Part shown: positions 32,761 to 42,957 of the stretch, piece by piece
Layout of the letters: the number at the start of each line of letters is the position of its first letter
How positions within the stretch are numbered: the first letter of the stretch is position 1
DNA from: Bolinopsis microptera
Taxonomy: Eukaryota; Ctenophora; Tentaculata; Lobata; Bolinopsidae
DNA: 64,000 bases
Assembly: GCF_026151205.1 (NCBI RefSeq)
Contig: NC_087074.1
Location: 1,674,001-1,738,000 of the forward strand
Direction: 5' to 3'
The notes under the pieces: model-generated
The model's database searches: none
What the model saw: only the letters and a program-made list of their open reading frames with translations
What the model was told of the DNA's origin: nothing
Position numbers and translations under genes: made by a program

Positions 32761-33501
32761 GATGAATAAAAAATGAGACTACATGTTTTTTAGCCCTCAG
32801 CTTCCACCTGAACAAAATTTTGATATTTTACTACAACCACCAGTTACTCTGGACGATACTCAAACAGTTTCCGCCCCGATTTGATCAAATTGGTTGATCT
32901 TTGTCCCCGATATTGATAATGGTCTCGAACTAGTGGAGGGGTCCTATGAACATTTTACAGTAAAGCACTGATCACAGAAGTCGCCTCACAGGTAGTTAAA
33001 GCTTCCATACCAAACAAGAATTGCGCCGGTTAGCGGACGCTAGATTTCCATCAACCGTAGTGATTGCTATGTCTTTTAAAATTTAAAATTAAAATTAACG
33101 ATAGTTTCATGTTGGTCAAAATATTAAATAATGGTTCTTTATTCACCATTCTTGGGGCGCTACGGAACACAAAATGGAGGGGTTGCCATTGTCAATTAGT
33201 CAAATTTAAAAAGTCAAATGACCGGACACCGTAGCGCCTGCGCCTGTGTGGTGATATGCAGTTAAAAGTCGTGAAATCCGTAGTAGGTAATGCAACTCAT
33301 AATAACATTTATGGTCCATTTCGTAAAACAAATCAAGCACTCACAACAAAACGAGATGTTAGTACGTTGTTCCGCATCATGATCAATGATCAAGTAAAAA
33401 AAAAAGCGTGAGCTACTTAACACATCCGGGAAATCGCTTGTTATCTAAATCAATTGGCGCCGCGCAATCGAAAGTGTAATTCGATCAATCGTCAAATCGT
33501 G
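32761..33501. other. 5' region of the receptor remnant
   Basis: Non-coding. This ~0.7 kb, plus the receptor itself, is what the copy at 26.5 kb lacks. No promoter or first exon for TM1 could be identified. Confidence 0.5.
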
Positions 33502-33946
33502 TAAACGTATGCGGAGGGTAACCATGGCGACTACACCTACTGCTCTGCGCGCAGAGAATATGCATTAAAATAACGTATGCGGAGGGTTATGCATGTTTTC
33601 CTTTGTGACATGACTCACGAAAAAGCTACCTACCCACCATACCCATTCTCGAATCCTTCCACTTCTATACATCTATTGCCTTTTTAAAGAAAAAGACAGT
33701 CGATGTAAAAAATGTTTAGCAGAGAGTATGCCTAAACTTCCTATCTATCACATCCTAAAGCGATTTTAGCAGCAGAGGTCGGTAGCCAGAGCTACAGAGA
33801 CAAAAAGGCCATCCTGTATTCTGGCACTTACGAAAATGACCCAGTAGGAACTGCTGGTGAGCCACATAACCGGCACCCTACCGAGATCCCTGGTGATCCG
33901 TTTTGACTGTACTCTCGGTTATATTTCCAGGGCAGTCACATGACTA
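33502..33946. repeat. Duplicated non-coding block (copy at 26535-27000)
   Basis: Near-identical to 26535-27000, beginning with aacgtatgcggagggtaacc. Similarity stops at about 33946, where a G-run and an inverted repeat begin. Confidence 0.75.
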
Positions 33947-33949
33947 AAG

Positions 33950-34045
33950 GTTTGGGGGGGTGTAACCCAAAAAAACCCAAAAAAACCCAATCCCAGTATG
34001 ACCTTTTTCAGGGTAGGAGTTGGGTTTTTTGGGTTTTTTACAAAT
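33950..34045. repeat. Inverted repeat of ACCCAAAAA blocks
   Basis: GTAACCCAAAAAAACCCAAA and a further AAAACCCAA on the left face TTGGGTTTTTTGGGTTTTTT and AC on the right, with a loop of about 30 bases. It could be the terminus of a fold-back element inserted exactly at the end of the duplicated block. Confidence 0.6.
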
Positions 34046-34151
34046 TTTTCCTTTGAGGGAAATAAAATCATGTAGGCACCTAGCAAAACAATTATCAGTA
34101 CAACATCACTGTTGTGGTTCATCACTACAACATCACAATAGATATAATCGC

Positions 34152-35200
34152 TTAAATATCACCCAAAAGCAGTATTTTATTCACTGATGTGCTCAGAAGA
34201 AGTTGGCCATCCAGATATGATATCAGCCATATGTAATGCTCACTTCGATGGCCATGGCAAATCGAGTTAGTAGGGACGCAACTCACTGATGACCCCAAGG
34301 CCAACCCTGACCGCAACCGGTACGAGAGGAATAAAGCCTTTCTTCTCACCTTCACGATCTCTGTTTCCGTTTTCCTGATCATCCGCTTAACGAGAAACCA
34401 TGCTCTATCTCCGACTGAAAGAATCTTGCAGTTACCATCAGCTGCATGATCACATGTGATATTAAGTGATATCTTCGCTTGTTTATGGCCCTGGAGTCGC
34501 TAAAATCTTGACTGGGATGGCATTCGATCTCGCCCTCCATTGAGGCAAACCTCAACAGCCGTATCATGATGCAGAGCATCACCATACACAGTTACTATTT
34601 TCGCCCATTCCTCTGATGAGTCAATATCCTCCACTTCCTCTTCTTCATCATCTGTTTCCGCTTCGTCACTCTCTGCTCCGTCAGAAGATGATTGGAAATC
34701 AGAAGATGATTGGAACTCCTTCAAAGTTACCGTGTTCTTGAAGGAGTTCTCTACCCCTTGAGACTCCCTTCTTCATAGCTTGTAACAATCTTGGGATTGA
34801 AGTATCTTTACCTCTAAATAGTTTCTCTGCTTTCGGATGCGGTATAACAAGCTTGTTGCGAGAGTGGGCAACTGTTACAGGGATCAAACTTTTGCCGAGT
34901 ACATCAAGCTCGACGGAACGGTTTGATTTGCCCATGCCAACCAACATATCCTTAGAACACAGATTAGTTCTAATGCCTGCATGGAGGCCTATGCGCAGGA
35001 AAGCATAAAGTTTGCTGGCAGGCATCGGATGTAAACAGCCAGGGCATAAAGTGTTGATAACTGTTGTCAGCTGTTACACTGAGAATGTACAGCATCAGAC
35101 CCTCGACTGTAATAATCGCATCATCAGCATTTTTACAAGTAGGCAGGTGGTCTTTCAATGGTTGTGTGAAGCTAAGGTGGCCCAAGGCGTCACCGCTGGA
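34152..35200 (-). pseudogene. Unrecognised degenerate coding region
   Basis: Four overlapping minus-strand frames, read from right to left, give protein-like sequence. First comes LYAFLRIGLHAGIRTNLCSK with a basic LLQAMKKGVSRGRELLQEHG segment (35025-34699). An acidic stretch follows (DEEEEVEDIDSSEEWAKI, 34724-34500), then NKRRYHLISHVIMQ (34585-34379), then VRRKALFLSYRLRSGLAL (34382-34152). The frames overlap and shift, which points to one broken gene. The acidic linker and the mix of basic helices suggest a mobile-element or host nuclear protein. I do not recognise the family and assign no function. Confidence 0.4.
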
Positions 35201-35307
35201 TAGAAGCTGGGTGGAAGCCCTGGTCTGATGTGAGGCTCAGGGGGTCCAGGCTAAAGGCAGGACGGTCGACGGTCGACATTGAACCCCGGAAGTTCAATAA
35301 TTTGATC

Positions 35308-35309
<2 letters not shown>

Positions 35310-35342
<33 letters not shown>
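35310..35342. repeat. Poly(T) tract
   Basis: An uninterrupted T run of about 33 bases, i.e. an A-tail on the minus strand. It may be the 3' end of a minus-strand retroinsertion lying to its right, but no matching element body could be delimited. Confidence 0.8.
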
Positions 35343-35343
<1 letters not shown>

Positions 35344-35828
35344 ACTACTGTGGATTGCACAGTAGTTAAAGAGGTGTTGGCTGTTACCCTGTTCAACCTA
35401 GTCTACTATGACCCAGCTAGACTGGACCACACTCTGGTAGTCAGGATACAGCTCCCTATGCCCGGGGTACCGGGTAACGAGGTAGTCAGGGGAAGGGTTA
35501 GTCCCCGCTAAAGTGTAGCTCTGTTCTCACTCTAACCTCCTTATGCTTTGGGATAAAATCGGAAATTCCCACACTGGAGCAGGTGACGATTGGGTAAGGA
35601 TTACAACTGATGCTGTTGGGTAGAAAAAGGAAGTGTCACATTTGTCTTGTATAGCATATGTTCGTGCAATTACATGCTCAAGATACCCAAGATATTATGG
35701 TGAGAGTTAAAGATGGCTATTGTTCAAGCGGATGCCCTTAACCTTTTAGTGGCGCAAGAGTTAAGAACACAATCCACTCCCAATGTGCAGGGGACTGCAC
35801 AGGATTGTGAGCCAACTGAAAAGTCAAG

Positions 35829-37020
35829 ATGAAGTATATCAACAGCTTAAGGGTTAAAGCCCCTTATTTTTCTAGTGGAAGTGGTTGCCGGGGTAATTAC
35901 GCTGCTATTACAGAAGCTGATGACTCGGTCTCCACAACACGACAACCTATTTCTACAGAAATTCAAACAAGAAAACATCAAAAAAATATGAACATCAATT
36001 GTATTGTATCATTTAAAAGGAGTGCTAAGGTTAGCACATTTAACATAAGAACAGCCAGAGAACAGCACAAACGCATCGAACTTACAGAACTATTTTCTCG
36101 AAGCAAGCTGCACATCCTTGGCCTGCAAGAACATCATGTAGTGCATTCTGAGCCTACCAGGATAGAAAAGATGAACAAAGGGATTCATCTAGTGACCTCA
36201 TCTGTGTGGAGAAACGCAGCTGGCGCTTCTAATCGGAGAGTAGGAATCATCTTGACGAGGACAGCATATACATTTGAGGCTATTTAAGTCTTATAAAATC
36301 TTACAGTGCAAGGATCCTCACCATGTCTTTCAATGGAAAGCGCAGGCTCACTGTCATCACATGCTACAGTCTGACGAGGAGGCAGAAAATCTCTTTTGTC
36401 TAAAACCAAGCATCTTACTGTTAATTTAGTAGAAGAGGAGCCACACACACAATAATTTCTAAGGACGGACATGCCTTAAAAGAAGTTGAGGATTTTAGTA
36501 CAACGGAGCACGACTTTAGGTTACGCAAGGCCAAGGCATGGGCTGCCTACCACAAAATGTAGGCTATATGGAGGTCCAATTTGCGCCGAGATTTAAAGAT
36601 GGACGTCTGTTCAAGCTACGGTCGAATCAATCTTCCTGTATGGAACGAAAACGTGGACAATAACAGAATCTTTGAAGAAAAGAATAGACGGATGTTACAG
36701 TAGAATGCTTCGGATGGCCCTAAACGTGGACTGGAGAGGACATCGCACCAACAAGGAGGTCTTTGGATCACTCCCAAGAGTTATTTCGAAGATACAGGCC
36801 AGAAGAATGAGGTTGGCTGGGCACATCCAGCGACATGATGACCTGGCAGCACACCAACTTCTCCTTTGGGAACCTAGGGCGGGGCAGACCACCGCTCACC
36901 TTCGTCGATAACCTAATAAGTGACACTGGACTCAAGAACACTGGGGAGATTAAGGAGCTTATGGCGGACAGAAAGCTTTGGAGACACATCATCGAGACTC
37001 GGACTCTGAAGCCGCCTTAA
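35829..37020 (+). pseudogene. RTE-like LINE with RT core deleted
   Basis: The first part (35829-36287) contains the start of an apurinic-type endonuclease (STFNIRTAREQHKRIELTEL, then LHILGLQEHHV and RVGIILT). After a non-coding gap come the C-terminal RT pieces in shifted frames: FLYGTKTWTI (near 36640), CYSRMLRMALNVDWRGHRTN (36690-36750), then GRGRPPLTFVDNLISDTGL and ELMADRKLWRHII (36855-37000). That tail is characteristic of RTE-type LINEs. The catalytic palm with its xxDD box is missing and at least two frameshifts exist, so the element is dead. Confidence 0.7.
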
Positions 37021-37080
37021 GTCAAGTAATTTAAGTCATGTGCTTTGACTTGCCCTTGACCTTCGTCATAGCCTCCTTCC

Positions 37081-37887
37081 ATGACAGGAGAACACATTTG
37101 CCACATTTGGCACATTTCCACTTTGTGCATTCAAAAGTCTCCAGAACCAGCAGTCCGCGTTATTTCAACATTTGGCAGCGATCAAGAGTTAGTAGAATCG
37201 GTAAAAAGATTGGAACCAGAACTCAGTAGAACCAGGAGCTTCTCAGGATTATCTGGTTCCCATACAAGTGGAAACACCCCAGGCTCCCCAATATCATCTA
37301 GAGCCGGTACATCACGCCCTATCTTCAAATTCGTCAGACGTACTGGAACATCATTTAGAAGGAAGTTAGTCAAAGCAAAACAGTTTGCGGATGACTTAAC
37401 CCAACCTCACACAAGACCATGTGGGGGCAGACACTGCGGTACCTGTAACATCATATCTCCACATCCATCAATAACAGTCAATGGACAGCGAGCCAAAGCA
37501 GTGTCTGGTACATGTGTCAGCTACAATGTTGTATACATCTTCAGTTGCCAAATTTGTAATATGTGTTATGTAGGAAGAACGGTGCAGCCCCTAAGGGCAC
37601 GAGTAAACGAACATCGCGCCCATTACTACAAACTCATTTCGGACAATACGTTTGTCCCTGAAGAAAACGACGACGGATTCAGCTTGGGTAAACACCTTGT
37701 AGAAGTTCATAACATGAAACAACGTGACAATTTCAACCAGGCTTATAAAGTGTCAATTCTCAGTAATAGTAGTCCAAGAACTCTAGAAGTAGATGAACAC
37801 CGTTATATTCAGAAACTAAGAACTATACGTCCATTGGGGCTCAATGCCGTGGACCCGTTTGGGATTCCATTATTGGATTTATCTTAA
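37081..37887 (+). CDS. Orphan GIY-YIG endonuclease domain, Penelope-like element remnant
   Basis: A 268-residue open frame. Residues about 125-145 carry a Cys-rich linker (PCGGRHCGTC), as found before the nuclease in Penelope-like retroelements. Residues about 158-255 form a GIY-YIG fold: VVYIFSCQICNMCYVGRT (the two beta-strand signatures), RARVNEHR with the conserved Arg, and E-x-x-Y near TLEVDEHRYI. No reverse transcriptase precedes it: the upstream DNA is the end of the RTE-like LINE. It is therefore the truncated 3' end of an element, or a domesticated nuclease. The long intact frame is notable among decayed neighbours, but the ATG used is not supported by any start context. No clear Penelope terminal repeat was seen downstream. 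Confidence 0.65.
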   Translation: MTGEHICHIWHISTLCIQKSPEPAVRVISTFGSDQELVESVKRLEPELSRTRSFSGLSGSHTSGNTPGSPISSRAGTSRPIFKFVRRTGTSFRRKLVKAKQFADDLTQPHTRPCGGRHCGTCNIISPHPSITVNGQRAKAVSGTCVSYNVVYIFSCQICNMCYVGRTVQPLRARVNEHRAHYYKLISDNTFVPEENDDGFSLGKHLVEVHNMKQRDNFNQAYKVSILSNSSPRTLEVDEHRYIQKLRTIRPLGLNAVDPFGIPLLDLS

Positions 37888-38300
37888 AGGTTTTCCATTG
37901 CATTGGGGCACAAAAGTTATGTTTTTAAAAATATTCATAGGTATCGTTTTTAGTTGTGTCATTTCATTTCCAATGTTACACTTTGTAGGAACTGATATTA
38001 ACCGAGTTTCTGATTCAGGATGTTACTGAAGATAGTAATGAAAATGTTTTAACACCTCAGTACTGTGTTTTACTACAGCTCAACCTGCTCAGTCTGACTA
38101 TTTGGGAATTTAAACTCTTGATATTTGTGCATTCATATGGATTATGGACACGTTTTTTTAAAGTGTGGTGAAAATGACTTTGAGTGCCATGACACTTTTG
38201 ACAGTGTAAGTAAAATGACTAGTAACTAGAAAGTGTAGCACAGATATGCCTTCAATCTTAACTGCCCCTGTAAGGAAAATCCATTACTTAGTTAATATGT
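37888..38300. other. Gene-free stretch
   Basis: AT-rich sequence after the GIY-YIG frame; probably its 3' untranslated part. Nothing else recognisable. Confidence 0.45.
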
Positions 38301-38307
38301 ACCCAAA

Positions 38308-39540
38308 ATGATACCTTTCACGGACAATCTTGCACTTGCACTGAACAACAGGTCCAGGACTGATATAATATATTTTGATTTTGCGAAAGCTTTTGATAGC
38401 GTTTCGCATGACCTCATTTTAAGTAAATTAAAGAATATTTTTAAAGTCGATGGACTAATGCTTAAATTTATCAAGTCCTATCTTGAGGGGCGACAACAAC
38501 AAGTAGTGATAGGAGGCCAAACGTCTTCCTCTCTACCAGTTCGGTCTGGTGTCCCTCAAGGTTCTATTCTTGGCCCTCTATTGTTTGTAATATTTATAAA
38601 TGACATGTTCTCCTGTGTCTCTGAAGGCACCAATATCGCCCTTTATGCAGATGACACTAAAATTTGGAGGGAGATTCTTGGTTACCCTGACCATCACATA
38701 ATCCAAAATGACATCAATAGATTGTATGATTGGTCAGTGAGAAATCGAATGAAGTTCCATCCACAAAAGTGCAAAGCCCTTTCTGTGTCCCTGCAAAGAA
38801 ACGTGCTGGATAACTTGCCATTCTATACCTTCTTCTATAAACTTTCTGGAAGTGATATTGACTTTGTGCCCTCTCAGTCAGATTTAGGAGTCGCAATAAA
38901 CTCCAGGTTAAATTGGGGTGCACAATGTAAAGCGCTTGTTTCCAAAGCTAACTCCAGACTTGGACTACTTAAGAGAACATGTCATTTCACTACTGATAAA
39001 AGGCAGAAAAGATCGTTCTATTTGGCGTTAATTAGGTCTATATTTGAACATTGTTCTGTCATATGGTCCCCTCAATCTGCAACTCATCTTCAACAGTTTG
39101 TTGCTATCCAAAAAAGGGCTATTAAATGGATCAATGGTGAACCCTACTCCAGTTATAATGACGATAAACTCGCTACAGAGCAAAAGAAGCTAAATATTCT
39201 CCCTGTCATGTAGAAGTTTATTTATAACGATCTTATGACCTTCTATAAAATAGTGAATAGCATAATCCCAGTTTCGCTTCCTACTTATATAGTCCTATGC
39301 CGTCCAGAGGGCACCCGATACACTAGGCACAATGCTCAAATAATTGATAGGTCGGATACTTCAACTTACATGAGTACCACTGTGCCCTGCTCGGATGCCT
39401 TCCGAAATAGCTTCTTTCATAGATCTATGCTGAAATGGAATAGTCTACCAGTATGTATCCGGCAGTCAGAGCGGATTTCTACTTTTAAGGCCAATCTGAT
39501 CAAGTACCTCTGGGCTGCCGATACAGTCTGGCCAGACTAG
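38308..39540 (+). pseudogene. 5'-truncated CR1/Jockey-like LINE RT with one in-frame stop
   Basis: The frame starts within the RT fingers and runs through IIYFDFAKAFDSVSHDLILS, SGVPQGSILGPLLFVIFIND and the catalytic LYADDTKIW (about 38640), then through the thumb (IRSIFEHCSVIWSPQ). A TAG at 39211-39213 interrupts it, after which the same frame continues as KFIYNDLMTFYKIVNSIIP to the normal C-terminus (KWNSLPVCIRQSE..TFKANL) at 39540. A single nonsense mutation and loss of the endonuclease make it inactive. It is better preserved than the RTE-like copy to its left, so probably younger. Confidence 0.8.
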
Positions 39541-40319
39541 CTCAAATGTGTTTTTGTTGGTTACAATTCTGCCGTCCAATTTCCTATCCGCTTGTCCTTT
39601 CTTTTTCTTCTATCAGTTGTGACGGAATTGTAATGAACAAAATCCATATATAATTATTTATGATATGTTTGATTTTTTGTTATTGTATGTCATTCAAATT
39701 TGGTAGACGGCCCCAACGTTAATGTGGCTCTTGCTATGTGTTGGTTCAGCCGAATTAATTATTATGTAATCAAGTTTATTTTTCTCTTTTAGTTAGTTGT
39801 CATCCGGCCAAACATTAAGCAACTTATATTGCAGTTCCATTTATCAATTAGTATATCAAAATATGTCATTGTAATTTTGCATGGCTGAAATGTAACGCTT
39901 GATTTATATATATAATAATTAATTGAATTTTCAAATTTAAAAAAAAATGTCATAATATAGTACCAAGGCAGTGCCAGTTTTCAGCATTTTGGACCATAAT
40001 GTTGTAAACGCCCATAAAAAACTGAATTTTGCAACTTTTCTGTTCAAAATTCACATTATGTCTCAGAATTATCCAAAGAATATTTGGATTTTGGTAGGAA
40101 TACTTGAACTGTGCTCAAAATAAGCAAAAAGTCATTTGTTTTGGAAAAATTTCTAGTTGGTTGAAGGGGTTGTACAAGGCCCATACTTTTGATCAGCTTG
40201 TGAATGAATTGTAACAACTTTCAATAAACGTTGGTCTGTAATAATGTAACCTAGGAAAAACTTATTGTGTGCCTGTATTCAGTAAAAATTCACTCACAAA
40301 ATTACAATTGATTTTTTAT
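39541..40319. other. 3' flank of the LINE and AT-rich DNA
   Basis: Likely LINE 3' untranslated region followed by AT-rich DNA. A single AAGCAAAAAGTCATTTG word (near 40118) matches the arms of the hairpins at 41577-41800. No gene seen. Confidence 0.45.
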
Positions 40320-40796
40320 ACCCAGAAAACCTTACCGCCTGCTGGGCTTGCTAGAGGTGATAGATTTTCAATTGGAGGACTTCGCCGCTTCGACGCGCCG
40401 CGCGAACTAGCATTCTTGCTTCGCAGACTAGCATTCTTGCTTCGTCGACGATCGTTGCTCTGCTTCGCAAAGCAACGATCTCGACGGATTGACATCGTCA
40501 ATCAAATTTTCAACAGCACGTTGGGCGTCGCGCGTCACGTCAAGTTTACCTCTCGCACGCTGCATTGAGCCTATACTAGTAGTCATGACAACGACATAAT
40601 TTCGCAAAGTTTAAAAGCTGTGACCTTTTTTATAGCCCAAAATCAAACTTTTCGGTTTAATTCAGAATCTAAGTTGTCCCAAATTTGGCTCCTCAGGAGC
40701 TAACTTTAAATTTACGAGACGGAAATTTTGTTGAAAACCGGAAGGTTCTATCTATTTTACTTTTGGAGATATATCCCAGCCAGTAGGGTTTCCTGG
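40320..40796. repeat. Dispersed repeat, copy 1 (with 134-bp insert)
   Basis: Homologous to 41136-41465: both begin acccagaaaaccttaccgcc and end near tagggtttcctggg. Copy 1 carries a 134-bp insertion annotated separately and a 5-bp difference (atact) near 40575. Non-coding. Confidence 0.85.
40372..40505. mobile_element. 134-bp GC-rich insert with 8-bp direct flanks
   Basis: Flanked by ATTTTCAA at 40364-40371 and 40506-40513. The homologous copy at 41136-41465 has only one ATTTTCAA and no insert. Inside are a duplicated TAGCATTCTTGCTTCG word and the hairpin GATCGTTGCT...AGCAACGATC. Ends TTGGAGGAC and GTCAATCAA are only weakly inverted. A very small MITE with an 8-bp target duplication is the simplest reading; deletion between direct repeats in the other copy is the alternative. 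Confidence 0.6.
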
Positions 40797-41135
40797 GCCG
40801 AACCTAAGCGCGTTTAAAATAATTTGCGCTTTCATTTTAAAACGTTCACTTTGACAAGCCATAACTCTCCACCAATCAAGTCAAATTTCAATTTTAAAAT
40901 ATCAAAAGAAAGTAGAGAATTTTGCCAACAAGAAAGGGGCCTCTGGATGGGTAGGTAAAAACGCGATCTTCGCCCTCAAAATTGACTTTTAAAACTTCAT
41001 ACATATTCCGCCGAAATTATAAGTCTTATATCGCAAAACATCTCCTACCTCCCTGCAAATCCCCCCTTCCATCCCCCCTCCTTCTGCTTTCTTTTGCAGC
41101 TGAACTATGAACTCTCATGCAGCTCTCTTGCCTAC

Positions 41136-41465
41136 CCAGAAAACCTTACCGCCTGCTGGGCTTGCTAGAGGTGATAGATTTTCAACAGCACGTTGGGCGT
41201 CGCGCGTCACGTCAAGTTTACCTCTCGCACGCTGCATTGAGCCTAGTAGTCATGACAACGACATAACTTCGCAAAGTTTAAAAGCTGTGACCTTTTTTAT
41301 AGCCCAAAATCAAACTTTTCGGTTTAATTCAGAATCTAAGTTGTCCCAAATTTGGCTCCTCAGGAGCTAACTTTAAATTTACGAGACGGAAATTTTGTTG
41401 AAAACCGGAAGGTTCTATCTATTTTACTTTTGGAGATATATCCCAGCCGGTAGGGTTTCCTGGGT
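41136..41465. repeat. Dispersed repeat, copy 2 (empty site)
   Basis: Second copy of the repeat at 40320-40796, without the 134-bp insert. 40797-41135 between the copies is gene-free. Confidence 0.85.
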
Positions 41466-41576
41466 ATTGCAGTAGCTAGACAGCAACAAATTATAACGTT
41501 TTTCAATCATACTTTCGAGATTAAGTCTGCTCAACAGCATTCTGTTCGAAAATCAAATTAAGAGTGTGTCAGTTTT

Positions 41577-41643
41577 CAGTAAAAAGTCATTTTAGGTCAA
41601 ATTCATCACGATTAAAAATTCAAAAGAAATGACTCTTTGCTGA
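41577..41643. repeat. Hairpin 1 of a pair
   Basis: CAGTAAAAAGTCATTT (41577-41592) is answered by AAATGACTCTTTGCTG (41628-41643), a 16-base stem with two mismatches and a 35-base loop. It is followed by an ATATTGGCAC word, as in hairpin 2. Confidence 0.6.
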
Positions 41644-41734
41644 ATATTGGCACTATACAATTGTTGTCTGACAGCATAGGCAGGTTCATCAAGATGATTC
41701 TTTACAAAATCTAACGATATTGTGTGTTTTAATT

Positions 41735-41800
41735 CAGCAAAAAGTCATTTTATAAATAATATTTGTAGCTTAAAATCTTCATAGAAATGACTTTTTGCTG
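41735..41800. repeat. Hairpin 2 of a pair
   Basis: CAGCAAAAAGTCATTT (41735-41750) is exactly inverted as AAATGACTTTTTGCTG (41785-41800) with a 34-base loop. It is followed by ATTATTGGCAC. It is homologous to the hairpin about 158 bp to the left. Confidence 0.7.
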
Positions 41801-42116
41801 ATTATTGGCACGATAAAGTAAAACAAATTTTAGTAAAACAAATTTTATTTTATACCCACAATCAATTCATATTTAGTTCAAATATTTAAAGTCAAAATAA
41901 CCATTTCACATAAGTGGTTATATTATAATAAAATAATTTGTGATAAATTAATAAATTAATTTACACTCAAAAATGAACAAAATATACACAATTTTTACCT
42001 AGTGTAACACTGGTTCAGCGCGCGGCTGATCGAAAAAGTTTGATTTGATTTACTAACTACAGTGTACAGCGTACATGAAAAAATTACTTACTGAATCTTT
42101 TAATACTAGACACATT

Positions 42117-42957
42117 TTAATTCAGATGTTGTTCAATGAGTTAGCCACAAAAATGTTCAAATTATGTAGGAGGGTAAAGGACACAATTGCTAGTAGTGCT
42201 TCTTTGTGCCCGTTGACTACAATGAACATTTTGCGGAGTTTCTCCAGACGGCTTTTATCAGAGTGCGTGTTATTTACTTGGTTATGCACAAGCCAGGCCA
42301 ACATTTTGTTTTTGTGTCAGCCGTGCTACCAGGTTGCAGAGTATCATAAACACTAAACAATTATACACTATACAAATTTGCTAATACAATATCATGCAGA
42401 GTCCGATCTAGCTGCAAACGTCAGACACCACAGTTCAGCCGCCAAGTACCGTTTAAGTGAACACCGAAACACGAGGTTTAGGTGTCATTTTGTAAATCAC
42501 TTTATGGATGGATAATTCAGTAATTGTTGAAGAAAATTACAGTCACTGCCACCTATAGCGTTATGTCATGGGTCTGATTAACGGCCAAGAATAAACGTAC
42601 GTGCGCACTTAAGAAACCCGCGCAAATGTTGAGGTAGGGAGTAGCTGCGGCGCGCTTTTAACATATATTACGTATAGCGCCGTACGGAAACGGCAATATT
42701 TAAGTAATTAAGTATTTGTTTACATAAACTGTCATCCCTCAGTTCAGACATGTTAAGTAAAGAGTAGAGAGATATGGGTACCCTATATTTCACTATTTTA
42801 AAAAGTTCAGTTATAGTACGAAGTTTGTAAAGATTATGAACAGTAAGGAGTTTATGACTGTTAAATAATGGTTTGGTTGATTCCTTGGAATAGAATTCAG
42901 CTCCTAGTTTTTGACAACATAAGGGTCTAACAAGTTAATTATGAACTACCGATTTAG
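42117..42957. repeat. Third, partial copy of the left-end macro-repeat
   Basis: From ttaattcagatgttgttcaa to gaactaccgatttaga this matches 4420-5500 and 9800-10707 of the macro-repeat, with far fewer of the erratic single-base differences. It ends exactly where the C-terminal codons of the minus-strand LINE begin. 41810-42116 to its left is AT-rich, with a few CGCGCG words near 42020, and gene-free. Confidence 0.75.

Noticed and set aside
35012..35511. Plus-strand frames around the poly(T) tract
   Set aside because: One reads through a T-run as poly-Phe; neither shows recognisable domains.
40269..40568. 99-residue frame across the 134-bp insert
   Set aside because: It depends on the insert; the empty copy at 41136 reads differently, and the residues reflect duplicated GC-rich words.
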